This document shows, one piece after another, positions 54,533 to 63,769 of a stretch of 64,000 nt of DNA (positions are counted from its first letter, which is position 1; every line of letters begins with the position of its first letter). Both the position numbers and the translations under genes were made by a program. The DNA comes from Muriicola sp. Z0-33 (GTDB lineage Bacteria; Bacteroidota; Bacteroidia; Flavobacteriales; Flavobacteriaceae), in NCBI RefSeq assembly GCF_026126425.1, contig NZ_JAFMPW010000002.1:62001-126000 (forward strand), in the 5' to 3' direction. The notes under the pieces are model-generated. The model saw only the letters and a list, made by a program, of their open reading frames with translations, was not told where the DNA came from and did not search any database.

Positions 54533-56122
54533 ATGAAAACATATCCCAGTATCTTTAATGATGTCATTGGCCCGGTGATGCGCGGCCCTTCCAGTTCGCA
54601 CTGTGCGGCTTCTTTACGCATTGGCAGAATGTGCCGTGATTTAATGGATGGGGATATTAAAGAAGTGTATATCGAGTTTGATCCAAACGGTTCCCTGGCC
54701 ACTACGCACAAAGGGCAGGGATCGGACATGGGGTTATTTGGAGGTTTTCTGGGATGGAATGCAGACGATGAGCGCCTGCCCAATTATTTAGAAGCGATAG
54801 AAGAAGCCGGGATTTCAATTAAAATAGACATTCATCCCATTGGTGCCACACATCCCAATACTTATAAGATCACCCTAAAAAATGATAAGGAATCAGGATA
54901 CGTAACCGCCCTTTCTCTAGGGGGAGGTATGGTAGAGGTAATTGAAATTGATGGGGCCAGGGTGAGCATGGCCGGCGATTTTTATCAGACCCTTGTCTAT
55001 GTTTCATCAGTTGGCCCTCTGGTAGAGCAAATAGAAAATTCCTTTCCCTGTGATGAAATTGCGGTGCGAGAGGGGAGCGCTACTTTTATTGAAATTAAAT
55101 CAAATCAATTCCTTAGTAAACAGCTAGAGCAGGAACTCCTGGCCAAAGATGAAGTGCTTTTCATAAAGAAAATTCATCCTGTACTGCCGATAATGGCGCG
55201 TAAAGACCTAAGTGTTCCCTTTATCACTTGTGATGAAATGCTAGAATACAATACAGATAAAGACTTAGAATTGTGGCAGTTAGCGGTGGCTTATGAAAGT
55301 GAACGTGGAAGTATTTCAGAGCAGGAAGTATTTGAAAAAATGCGTGATATTCTAGGCATCATGGAGAACGCCATTGATCTTGGTTTACAAGGCACCCAAT
55401 ATGACGACCGGATTTTGGGAGCACAATCCCAGGAGTATCAGAAGAAGTTAAAAGAGAAAAAACTGGTAGAGGGAGATATCCTGAATAACGTGATCTTATA
55501 TACCTCGGCAATGATGGAGGTAAAAAGTGCCATGGGCGTTGTGGTTGCAGCTCCTACAGCCGGCTCTTGTGGTGCGCTTCCCGGTGCAATTATCGGGATT
55601 GGCCATACTTTAAAACTCTCGGAAGATGAAATGGTAAAGGCCCTATTGGCTGCAGGTATGATAGGGGTGTTTATTGCAGCTCATGCTACTTTCGCAGCAG
55701 AAGTTGGAGGTTGTATGGCCGAATGCGGATCGGGATCTGGGATGGCAGCCGCGGGGATTGTAGGGCTACAAAAAGGCAGCCTGCATCAATCGCTTTCCGC
55801 AGCATCTACAGCTTTGCAGTCGAGCCTGGGAATGATATGCGATATGATTGCAGACAGGGTAGAGGCGCCTTGTCTGAACAGAAATGTTATGGCAGCTACA
55901 AATGCCATTTCCTGCGCCAATATGGCGCTGTCCGAATACGACCATTTAATTCCGCTAGACGAAGTTATAGCTACAATGAAAAGGGTAGGGGATGCCCTTC
56001 CCAATACGCACCGCTGTACCGGACTGGGTGGTTTGGCCATTACAAAAACTGCAAAAGAGATAGAAGCCAGATTGGCAAAAGGGGAAACAATTAAAGGCAA
56101 GGCTTTTTATAAAGTATGCTAG
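54533..56122 (+). CDS. sdaA: L-serine dehydratase (iron-sulfur type)
   Basis: A 529-residue iron-sulfur L-serine ammonia-lyase that converts serine to pyruvate and ammonia. The N-terminal beta domain starts FNDVIGPVMRGPSSSHCAAS; the alpha domain holds the [4Fe-4S]-binding cysteines in AGSCGALPG (Cys346), EVGGCMAECGSGSG (Cys394/Cys398) and EAPCLNRN (Cys447). The protein ends KAFYKVC: a C-terminal cysteine that fits the tail-in-mouth ligand seen in the Legionella enzyme. Both domains are on one chain. A TauE/SafE-type gene follows after 46 bases. Confidence 0.95.
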   Translation: MKTYPSIFNDVIGPVMRGPSSSHCAASLRIGRMCRDLMDGDIKEVYIEFDPNGSLATTHKGQGSDMGLFGGFLGWNADDERLPNYLEAIEEAGISIKIDIHPIGATHPNTYKITLKNDKESGYVTALSLGGGMVEVIEIDGARVSMAGDFYQTLVYVSSVGPLVEQIENSFPCDEIAVREGSATFIEIKSNQFLSKQLEQELLAKDEVLFIKKIHPVLPIMARKDLSVPFITCDEMLEYNTDKDLELWQLAVAYESERGSISEQEVFEKMRDILGIMENAIDLGLQGTQYDDRILGAQSQEYQKKLKEKKLVEGDILNNVILYTSAMMEVKSAMGVVVAAPTAGSCGALPGAIIGIGHTLKLSEDEMVKALLAAGMIGVFIAAHATFAAEVGGCMAECGSGSGMAAAGIVGLQKGSLHQSLSAASTALQSSLGMICDMIADRVEAPCLNRNVMAATNAISCANMALSEYDHLIPLDEVIATMKRVGDALPNTHRCTGLGGLAITKTAKEIEARLAKGETIKGKAFYKVC

Positions 56123-56168
56123 ACCAAGACCATAGGGTTAAGGCAAAACAGGCTTTTAAATTACATCT

Positions 56169-57026
56169 ATGATAACAGCAATTTGGATTTCATTGGCCGG
56201 GCTTGCCCTCTGGTTTGCTATTGTTTTAACCAAGGACTTTCTTACGCACAGAAAGACACTGGAAGACAGCAGTTGGCTTAAAACTTCTGTTATAGGCTTT
56301 GTTGTAAATTTCTTTGATGTCCTTGGCATTGGTGCATTTGCCCCGCAAACCGCCCTGCTAAAGTTTACAAAACAAACCAAAGACAAGCATATCCCGGGTA
56401 CCATGAACGTTGCCAATACGCTTCCGGTGTTGTTACAGGCACTAATTTTTATAACCATTATTGAAGTAGAACCCATAACCCTGGTAGCCATGTTCTTAGC
56501 TGCAGCACTGGGTGCAGTTCTGGGCGCCGGTATTGTCGCCAAATTATCAGAAAAGAAGATCAGATTGGTAATGGGCTTTGCATTATTGGTCACTGCTTTT
56601 TTTATGTTAGCGACCAATATGGAATGGATACAGGGCGGGGGTGAGGCCATAGGCCTCTCTAACGGCAAACTTGCCATTGCGGTAATCGCCAACTTTGGAT
56701 TAGGAGCTTTGATGACTGCTGGGATTGGACTTTATGCCCCTTGCATGGCTCTGGTCTTTGCCCTTGGGATGTCTCCCAAAGTAGCCTTTCCAATTATGAT
56801 GGGTTCCTGTGCTTTTTTGATGCCTCCGGCTTCAATTCGTTTTATTCGTGAAAAGGCGTATAACAAAAAGGCCGCCGTAGCCATGGCGATTCCGGGGATT
56901 GTTGCAGTAGCCATTGCCGCTTTTATAGTAAAGTCGTTACCTCTGGATGTACTCAGATGGGTGGTAATTGTGGTTATTCTTTATACTTCAGGAGTAATGC
57001 TATATGCGGGATTAAAAAAAGAATAA
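56169..57026 (+). CDS. TauE/SafE-family (TSUP) transporter
   Basis: A 285-residue inner-membrane protein with about eight transmembrane segments. It shows two repeats of the family pattern: KTSVIGFVVNFFDVLGIGAFAPQ in the first half and AVIANFGLGALMTAGIGLYAPCMALVFALGMSPKVAFPIMMG in the second. TauE/SafE proteins are anion exporters, often of sulfite or organosulfonates. It starts 46 bases after the serine dehydratase gene. This suggests export of a related anion, but the substrate is inferred only from the family. Confidence 0.88.
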   Translation: MITAIWISLAGLALWFAIVLTKDFLTHRKTLEDSSWLKTSVIGFVVNFFDVLGIGAFAPQTALLKFTKQTKDKHIPGTMNVANTLPVLLQALIFITIIEVEPITLVAMFLAAALGAVLGAGIVAKLSEKKIRLVMGFALLVTAFFMLATNMEWIQGGGEAIGLSNGKLAIAVIANFGLGALMTAGIGLYAPCMALVFALGMSPKVAFPIMMGSCAFLMPPASIRFIREKAYNKKAAVAMAIPGIVAVAIAAFIVKSLPLDVLRWVVIVVILYTSGVMLYAGLKKE

Positions 57027-57027
57027 C

Positions 57028-58677
57028 TTAGTGCTTTTCTTTAAAATCTGCGTCCATCAATACCCATGAATTGGGGTCGATAACCATTTTTTCTGGAACG
57101 AAATCAAGGGAAAAAGTATACTGCTTTGATTTTTCATCCATCTGTAACTTTTTGATGTGATGCTGTTTTTGATCCGGCCCGTAAATCCCCAGCTCCAATG
57201 GCATCTTAAAAAAACTCCCATCGGTCTGTACCTGATCAAGTAGTACGGTTACTTCTTTTTTCTGGCTATTATAATGCCATGTGCCTTTGTATTTCAATGC
57301 CCCTCCTTTGTAGAGCCATTGCGTAAAAAAATATTCAAGATTCATCCCTGAAGCCTCCTCCATTTCTCTTCGAAAATCGGCAGTAGTAGCATTAGCATCT
57401 TTGTATTTCTTGTAATACGATCTGATTCCCTTCCAGAAATTGTCTGTACCTACTACTCCTCGAAGCATATGTAATACCCAACTTCCTTTTTGGTAGGTCT
57501 GTGAACTGGTTACTTTAGACATATCAGAAAGATTATCATGGACAATTCGATAATCCGGGTGGGTCCTGTAAAAATCATCTACTCTTTTTTTACTTTTTGC
57601 GAGTCCTTCCAAAAACGCATCATGGCCATATTGATGGGCAATAAAGAGCAAGGTGAAATAGGTGGCAAATCCTTCACTAAGCCATACATCATCCCAATCG
57701 TACTCCGTGACAGCATTTCCGAACCATTGATGGGCAATTTCATGTATTACCACATTACGCCAGCGCTCGTTTCTATCGCCTACCACAGAATTATCCCCGT
57801 AAAGAATGGCAGAAGCTGCTTCCATGCCACCACCCACACTGTTCGACTGTATATTGGCCAGTTTTTCGTAAGAAAAAGGGCCCACCTGATTACTGTAATA
57901 TTCTAATGCGCTCCTGGTGGGTATAGCAAAATCGTAAAAACCAGCCTCCCTGTCCTGGGGATATACCCATGTCTGGATAGATTTCCCATTAAAATCGCCC
58001 ACATATTGCACCGCAAACCTGGCTACTCCCAGAACATACAGCCATGTGGCAATAGGTACGGATTGTTTCCAATGCGTAAGACGCATGCCATTTGCCAAGT
58101 TGGTTTCTTCCATCATCAATCCGTTAGAAACCACCTGATAGTGCCCAGGTGCAGTAACTACAAATTCACAGCTAGCTTTGTCATATGGGTGGTCTATTGT
58201 GGCCAACCAGTTTCGGGCCTTATTGGGCCAGTTATCGCTAAAAAATGTGCGGTCATCATATTTGTTATTTGCAATTATGAGCCCCGTTGCCGGTATACCT
58301 TTGTAAGATATCGTATAGCTGCTTTTTTGATTGTGGGAAGATGGGGCCGGTAGCTGTATGGTCAGCACATCATTCTTATGGGTGAACGTTAAGGATTCAC
58401 CTTCAGAAACCACTTTACTAACCAACATCCCTTTGTTGCCTAACTTTTCGGAAGCCTTGATGAGATCTAAGCGTAAACTTGTTACCCCAGCAGCCAGATA
58501 GCGGATATCTATGGTCTCTCTGACACGAATTTCATCTGTGACATCAGACAAGCTGATACGGAATGTATAGTTAATTGCATCTATTTTGGGATTCTTCGGA
58601 TAATTGTCTGTAAGCGTATCTGCCGAAACAGGAGTGATCAACCCAGTCACTGCAAAGAGGATTAAGCAGAATTTCAT
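57028..58677 (-). CDS. Exported M1 family aminopeptidase
   Basis: A 549-residue zinc metallopeptidase. The signal peptide ends near VSADTL. The N-terminal beta domain resembles other M1 enzymes (YTFRISLSDVTDEI). The exopeptidase-like region is VGGGMEAASAILYG. The zinc motif HEIAH lies at residues 312-316 and the third ligand is Glu335 (WLSEGFATYF). The start at 58677 is preferred because MKFCLILF begins the signal peptide; an in-frame ATG is at 58707. It follows the M24 peptidase gene by 38 bases on the same strand, forming a peptidase operon. Confidence 0.93.
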   Translation of the reverse strand: MKFCLILFAVTGLITPVSADTLTDNYPKNPKIDAINYTFRISLSDVTDEIRVRETIDIRYLAAGVTSLRLDLIKASEKLGNKGMLVSKVVSEGESLTFTHKNDVLTIQLPAPSSHNQKSSYTISYKGIPATGLIIANNKYDDRTFFSDNWPNKARNWLATIDHPYDKASCEFVVTAPGHYQVVSNGLMMEETNLANGMRLTHWKQSVPIATWLYVLGVARFAVQYVGDFNGKSIQTWVYPQDREAGFYDFAIPTRSALEYYSNQVGPFSYEKLANIQSNSVGGGMEAASAILYGDNSVVGDRNERWRNVVIHEIAHQWFGNAVTEYDWDDVWLSEGFATYFTLLFIAHQYGHDAFLEGLAKSKKRVDDFYRTHPDYRIVHDNLSDMSKVTSSQTYQKGSWVLHMLRGVVGTDNFWKGIRSYYKKYKDANATTADFRREMEEASGMNLEYFFTQWLYKGGALKYKGTWHYNSQKKEVTVLLDQVQTDGSFFKMPLELGIYGPDQKQHHIKKLQMDEKSKQYTFSLDFVPEKMVIDPNSWVLMDADFKEKH

Positions 58678-58715
58678 AGGTGAAAAATATGTCTTTCGTA
58701 GTATCAAAATGGATG

Positions 58716-60167
58716 CTAATTTTTAAAAGGCAGTTGGCTTGGCGGATGGAACTCTGTTAAACCTTCTTCTTTTATCGTTTTTTCTATGGCTTCAATAGAA
58801 GAAGGTACAAAGGCACTTAGGTTTTCTACACCATCTTCTGTAACCAGGGCCACATCTTCTATGCGTATGTATAACCGTTCTTCAGGAATCCAGATCATCG
58901 GATCTATAGTAAAGACCATACCCGGCTGCAAGGGTACATGATGTACAACGCCTACGTCATGAACCGCCATCCCTACGGGGTGTTGAAAATGCCCCCTGAA
59001 TTTTATTCCTTCTTCCACAGCTTTTAAATGCTGTGGTTTTGCAAAGGTTTTTCCTTTTAAGTATTGTTTCATATCAGCAGCGGCACGGTCTAACACCTCG
59101 TCTGAAGTAACTCCTGGTCTTACATATTTAAAAAGGGCATCTCTATAGGCTACAATGTAGTCATACAGTGCTTTTTGTGTCTTGTTAAACTTCCCATTGA
59201 CGGGCCATATCCGGGTAACATCACTGGTATAATATTTATAGTCCGGTGCATAGTCCATCAATACCAAGTCACCGGCATTGAGGACATCTGTCTTATGAAA
59301 GTAATGTCCCATATAAGCATTGGTACCTCCTCCTATGATAGAGGCATAGCCATCTCCACGAGAGCCATTTAGGTGAAAAACGTATTTGGCAGCAGCATCG
59401 AGTTGATATTCATAAATTCCGGGTTTGGTAGAACGCATTGCTTCTATGATGCCCAATCCGGCAATTTGTGTGGCTTTGCGGATGAGTAGGATTTCTTCTT
59501 CACTCTTGATGAGCCTGAGCTCATCCAGGATTGGAGAAAGATCACGGATCTGAAATTGTGGAAATTGCGAATTTATTTTTTGAACAAACAGGGCCTCTTT
59601 TGCTGGGGTAGTATCCCATGGATCTGCTGCGATACGCCCCTGTGCATATAAAATCTCGTCCCTGCTGTCATTACCGGTTTCAGCCGGGCCCAAAGGTGTA
59701 AATAGTAGGGGAGTGGCAGATTTTATAAGACCTGTCCTGAGCAGGTCTGCCGACAAATACTCATAAGCTTTAACTTTAGTAACCCCGGTGAGGCTTTTAA
59801 CCAGTTCCGCATCTTCTGCCGACAACACTTTTCCCTGGCCCTGTTCCCTGCCTTTATCCCTATGGGGAAGGTACAGCGTACTTTGTCTGTTCTTGCCATT
59901 TAATAATAAATAGGCGTGATCTGTCTCTAATCCGGTGAGGTAGTAAAAAGTATTAGACTGGCGGAAAATACTGAATCCGGCATGCCCGCTTGCACCCTGA
60001 ATCAGTGCTATAGCATTGTTGCCTATAGCATCTAGCAGTTTTGTACGTCGCTGGGTAAAATTTTCAACAGAGAAATCGGTCTGGTAATGATGATCATCCT
60101 GAGATAGAATCGGAGGTGCTATACATAAAAGGAGGGCTACGGTAATGGTTTTAAAAGTGTTTATCAT
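58716..60167 (-). CDS. Exported M24 family Xaa-Pro aminopeptidase
   Basis: A 483-residue peptidase of the aminopeptidase P type, which removes residues before proline. A signal peptide ends near PPILSQDD. The N-terminal creatinase-like domain starts FTQRRTKLLDAIGNNAIALI. Metal ligands are visible in LMDYAPDYKYYTSDVTRIWP (two Asp), HPVGMAVHDVGV (His), VFTIDPMIWIPE (Glu) and YIRIEDVALVTEDG (Glu). It is the first gene of a two-gene leftward unit with the M1 aminopeptidase. Confidence 0.95.
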   Translation of the reverse strand: MINTFKTITVALLLCIAPPILSQDDHHYQTDFSVENFTQRRTKLLDAIGNNAIALIQGASGHAGFSIFRQSNTFYYLTGLETDHAYLLLNGKNRQSTLYLPHRDKGREQGQGKVLSAEDAELVKSLTGVTKVKAYEYLSADLLRTGLIKSATPLLFTPLGPAETGNDSRDEILYAQGRIAADPWDTTPAKEALFVQKINSQFPQFQIRDLSPILDELRLIKSEEEILLIRKATQIAGLGIIEAMRSTKPGIYEYQLDAAAKYVFHLNGSRGDGYASIIGGGTNAYMGHYFHKTDVLNAGDLVLMDYAPDYKYYTSDVTRIWPVNGKFNKTQKALYDYIVAYRDALFKYVRPGVTSDEVLDRAAADMKQYLKGKTFAKPQHLKAVEEGIKFRGHFQHPVGMAVHDVGVVHHVPLQPGMVFTIDPMIWIPEERLYIRIEDVALVTEDGVENLSAFVPSSIEAIEKTIKEEGLTEFHPPSQLPFKN

Positions 60168-60449
60168 GAAGGTTGGGTTAAAGCTTATCTATAGATCTCT
60201 TTTCATTTGCAAGTGATTGAAATTAAGAAATAATAATTAGTCTTCGGGCCATGAGGTACTTCATCTTATTAATAGCCTTTTTCTGGAATTAAAAAATGAA
60301 AGAATGATTTAGTAGCTTGCAGCTAGTTATTATAGCTAAAGCTTTTGAGTACTACTTTATTCCACTTAAGAGTAGTCCTACTTAGAATAGTAGTATAAAA
60401 TTTCTTATCTTGTAGTATACAGTTATTTACAAAATTAAATTGATTTAAG

Positions 60450-61061
60450 ATGCTAACCAGTGTAATAATTTCGGTCATAGTTGGGGCCATTTGTTTACTA
60501 ATTGCCATCCTGTATAAAAAGAATACGAGCCTAAGGATAACATTAGGTAGTATAGGTGTGGTGTTACTGTTTTATGGTGGATATAGTTATGGGGCAATGC
60601 ACCCATTAGCCATAATTGAAACTTTTGACACCGGTAATAAATTACAAGTTGAGTATCCGGTAAAAGATGTGCAGGTAATATCTCCGGTTGATGGTGATGC
60701 GGTAAGATGCCGAATCCTTACTATGGGAGTTTATCCGGAAAACCATGATAAGGACATTTGGGTACTGCTAATGCCTACAGACAAAAAATTCTATCCACAG
60801 TCGGACTATACCAACACCTCCTATAAAGAAAGTGGTAAGTGGCAGGTGGTTACCAGGTTTGGTGGGGACCAGGGCGAATCTTTTGATTTAATAGTATACG
60901 AAACCAATGCAGCAGCTTCTCAGTTTTTTAGTGAAACCATTGCCAATTGGAAAGCAGCCAATGATTATGAGGGGTTAACCATGGAGGAAATACCTCCAGG
61001 GGCCACAGAAATAGATAAGATTCAGGTTACCTTAGAAGGCAATTGCCGGGGGATACATTAA
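60450..61061 (+). CDS. Membrane-anchored protein of unknown function
   Basis: A 203-residue protein with two N-terminal membrane segments (about residues 4-21, IISVIVGAICLLIAIL, and 31-48, ITLGSIGVVLLFYGGYSYG). The rest is a beta-rich soluble part with VEYPVKDVQVISPVDGDAVRCRI and DKDIWVLLMPTDKKFYP, which suggests a periplasmic or cytosolic beta domain. I do not recognise a family. No operon partner. Confidence 0.72.
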   Translation: MLTSVIISVIVGAICLLIAILYKKNTSLRITLGSIGVVLLFYGGYSYGAMHPLAIIETFDTGNKLQVEYPVKDVQVISPVDGDAVRCRILTMGVYPENHDKDIWVLLMPTDKKFYPQSDYTNTSYKESGKWQVVTRFGGDQGESFDLIVYETNAAASQFFSETIANWKAANDYEGLTMEEIPPGATEIDKIQVTLEGNCRGIH

Positions 61062-61133
61062 TTATAATCAGCGTTACTTCCGGGGAAAGATGCAGGACAA
61101 GATGGGGATTCAGCCCAGCCTGAAAACAAACTT

Positions 61134-61880
61134 CTAAAATACCAGCACAAAATAAAATCCGGCACTGTCGTGATCCAGTTTTGGAGATAGCACTAATTTT
61201 TCTGATTGTTTAAAAGGGTTCCAGTTAAAAAGATAATCAAAATGGTAGATTATTTTTGTGACTGCCGTTCCTATAGCAGCACCCATCAACACATCGGATA
61301 GCCAATGTTTGTTTTGAGCCATTCGTAAATACCCGGTGGCCAACGCAAATGCATAACCAGAATAGGCCAAAAATGGTGCAGTGTTCTTAAATTCCTCATA
61401 GAGTACTGTAGCGCTTGCAAATGCTGTCGAAGTATGGCCTGATGGGAAGGCTCTGTAATCTGTGCTGTCTGGCCTTTCTTTATCTATATTTGCTTTTAAT
61501 CCTTTTGTAATGAATTGCGTAAGCAATAAAGAGAATGTCGCATTTTTTGTTTGGTCAAACCAATGATTTTCAGCTTCAATACCAATGCAGTCTGCTATGA
61601 ATACGCCTGCGAGTGGCGCATAGCGGGTATAATTGTCAATATTGGTGGTTAGGTTGCGGTATATTTTTGGCTGCAAATCTTGCTCAAATTTGCTCTTATT
61701 GATCAATATAGCACTTCCTGTAAGGGCTGCAGGAAGGATCATTTTTTTAAGAAGTGAAGTTTGCTGTGTGTTACTATTGTTGTTTGATATGGAATCTACT
61801 CCGGCTGTTAGCTGCCCAAAGCAAAGTGCTGGATAACTTATGAAAATAAAAGAAAATAAGATGCTTCTTAGAATCGACAT
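61134..61880 (-). CDS. Exported PAP2-family phosphatase
   Basis: A 248-residue protein with a signal peptide (SFIFISYPALCFGQ). The three PAP2 motifs are present: K-x6-R-P (KANIDKERP), PSGHTSTAF with the catalytic His, and R-x5-H-x3-D (RMAQNKHWLSD). Members dephosphorylate lipid phosphates or pyrophosphates in the envelope. It is monocistronic in the view available. Confidence 0.92.
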   Translation of the reverse strand: MSILRSILFSFIFISYPALCFGQLTAGVDSISNNNSNTQQTSLLKKMILPAALTGSAILINKSKFEQDLQPKIYRNLTTNIDNYTRYAPLAGVFIADCIGIEAENHWFDQTKNATFSLLLTQFITKGLKANIDKERPDSTDYRAFPSGHTSTAFASATVLYEEFKNTAPFLAYSGYAFALATGYLRMAQNKHWLSDVLMGAAIGTAVTKIIYHFDYLFNWNPFKQSEKLVLSPKLDHDSAGFYFVLVF

Positions 61881-61964
61881 ATGTTCATTTAAAATACATA
61901 ATTCTATTTATAACCTGCAGTAACTAAATCGCTACTTTATATAACGAGATTGTATAGTGCCGCT

Positions 61965-62528
61965 CTAGTTACTTAGTCGCTTCATTAAATTTAACATCCC
62001 ATTTATTTTATCGGACACCTCATTTGCAGATTTGATAGTTGTTTCGGAGGCTAATTTTAGTTCTTCATCTACTGTAACCTTATGTTCATTTAACTCGTGC
62101 AGCGTACCATCTAACTTGGCTTTGGCTAACTTCAGGCGTTTTTTAATGTTCTTATTTCTATCAATATTTTTGGGAGAAACAATGCCGAATGCATATAAAG
62201 TATACAAGAGGATACAAATAAAAAGGCAACTTGGGATTATTATTACCGAGGCCAGGATGGCAAATATAATGTTGTTGGTGTTTTCGTCAAATTCTTCTCC
62301 GGCATCATTATGAAATGCTTCGTGGCAATGCCCCGGGCCGTCTATGGGCCAAAAAGAGAAGTTGATGATTTTTTCAAAAAGCCGCCATTGCCATGGGGCC
62401 TTTTCTCCTGACGAATTGTGCTGATTGTAGTAGCCAATCCTGGAGGATACTGTGTTGTCTGGATTACCCCCCGCGATAACATTTCCCAATTGATCAATAG
62501 AGACAAAAAAATTAGCTATATAACTCAT
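61965..62528 (-). CDS. Membrane protein with phage-like N-terminus and coiled coil
   Basis: A 187-residue protein. The first ~80 residues (for example IDQLGNVIAGGNPDNTVSSRIG, then WRLFEKIINFSFW and a His/Cys pair in GPGHCHEAFH) resemble a small conserved protein found in some phage genomes, as I recall it. A transmembrane segment follows (about residues 85-113, IIFAILASVIIIPSCLFICILLY), then a long charged helix (KNIKKRLKLAKAKLDGTLHELNEH) likely to form a coiled coil. Function unknown. No other phage gene lies nearby. Confidence 0.7.
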   Translation of the reverse strand: MSYIANFFVSIDQLGNVIAGGNPDNTVSSRIGYYNQHNSSGEKAPWQWRLFEKIINFSFWPIDGPGHCHEAFHNDAGEEFDENTNNIIFAILASVIIIPSCLFICILLYTLYAFGIVSPKNIDRNKNIKKRLKLAKAKLDGTLHELNEHKVTVDEELKLASETTIKSANEVSDKINGMLNLMKRLSN

Positions 62529-62790
62529 GTGTTTCGCTTTTAATGATTAACCGGTGTAGTGAATTGAAAGTAAGAATAATCTTTCATAATTCGAAATTAG
62601 TAATGATATATGGCCTATTTTGCGTGGTTTTGTTTATAGATTATGCCTGCCATTTTGTCTATAAAAGGGATAGGGAGACCGTATTTCATCGAAAATATAC
62701 CTTAAAATTAAAGTTAGAAGTGGATAAAATGTTATACTGCACAAAAATTGGGGCGATTATTTGATTTTAATTAACGTTAAAACTAGAAGT

Positions 62791-63660
62791 ATGAAAATTA
62801 AATCTTTAATGTTGTTCCTATTGGCAGCAATGGTAATGATTAGCTGTTCTAATGAAAATGATGGCCCGGAAATGGGCAAGTTAATAGTGCAACTTACCGA
62901 TGCCCCTTTCCCGACAGACGATGTAGCGGAGGCTAATGTAACTATCTTTAAAGTAGAGGTACGTTATAAGGGAGACAAATCCGAGGGGGAAATGCCCGAG
63001 GAGGAGGGAGCGAAATCTGAAGAAAACGGATTTATAATAGTGTCTGAGGAAGAAAAGGAAGTAAACCTGTTAGAACTTACTAATGGGGTTACAGAAACCC
63101 TTGTAAATACGGAGGTACCTGCAGGTTCTTATGACCTGATCCGGGTATATGTTAAAGGGGTAAATGTGGTCCTTAAAGAGGGCACCGAGTACAACCTTAA
63201 GGTACCTAGCGGAGACGCCACCGGCATTAAAATCTTTATAAAACCAGAATTGGTGGTCGATGGGGGGTTGACATCCGACCTATTGCTAGACTTTGATGTG
63301 AGCAGATCATTTGTTCCTAAAGGAAGTGCAGATGCCATTACAGGGTTTAATTTTAAGCCTATAATAAAGGCCAGTAATATGACTATTGCAGGAACACTCA
63401 CAGGCCTGGTCACCGAGACCATAGAGGATGTGGTTACTGCTGTAGAAGGGGCACAAGTCACAGTATATAATGGGGAAGAAGTAATTACGTCTACCTTTAC
63501 TGATGCCGAAGGAGGTTATGCAATTATGGGCCTGGATGCCGGCACATATAGTATTACCATAGAAAAAGAAGGCTATGAAATGCAAAGCTTAGAAAATATT
63601 GTAATAATTGCAGGGAATAAAACCCAACAAAACACGGAGTTGGCCTTGGTGGCACCATAG
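62791..63660 (+). CDS. Lipoprotein with DUF4382 and carboxypeptidase-regulatory-like domains
   Basis: A 289-residue lipoprotein (lipobox VMISC). The first domain, residues ~30-195, is DUF4382-like (GKLIVQLTDAPFP, EVNLLELTNGVTETLVNTEVPAGSYDLIRVYV, FNFKPIIKAS). The second, residues ~200-285, is a carboxypeptidase-regulatory-like Ig-type domain (AGTLTGLVTETIEDV, GAQVTVYNGEEVITSTFTDA, YSITIEKEGYEMQSLENIVI). Such proteins are surface or periplasmic. The ATG at 62791 starts the signal peptide; an in-frame ATG is at 62761. It ends at a terminator. Confidence 0.85.
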   Translation: MKIKSLMLFLLAAMVMISCSNENDGPEMGKLIVQLTDAPFPTDDVAEANVTIFKVEVRYKGDKSEGEMPEEEGAKSEENGFIIVSEEEKEVNLLELTNGVTETLVNTEVPAGSYDLIRVYVKGVNVVLKEGTEYNLKVPSGDATGIKIFIKPELVVDGGLTSDLLLDFDVSRSFVPKGSADAITGFNFKPIIKASNMTIAGTLTGLVTETIEDVVTAVEGAQVTVYNGEEVITSTFTDAEGGYAIMGLDAGTYSITIEKEGYEMQSLENIVIIAGNKTQQNTELALVAP

Positions 63661-63680
63661 TTACAACAGGCTAAAAGATA

Positions 63681-63713
63681 AAAAAGGCAGTATGGCAACA
63701 TGCTGCCTTTTTT
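63681..63713 (+). terminator. Intrinsic terminator
   Basis: AAGGCAGTATG pairs with CATGCTGCCTT (one T-G pair) around GCAA, followed by six T's. It ends the DUF4382 gene. Confidence 0.93.
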
Positions 63714-63769
63714 GCGTCTATTGTAACATTTATGCTTTATGGAAGTCTTCATAACAAAACATAGACCTA

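Noticed and set aside
61965-62528. Prophage remnant
   Set aside because: Only one domain resembles a phage protein; no integrase, capsid or lysis genes and no att-like repeats were seen nearby.
62543-62764. 73-codon plus-strand frame upstream of the DUF4382 gene
   Set aside because: Random-looking composition, no conserved feature, and it lies in a spacer between divergent genes.
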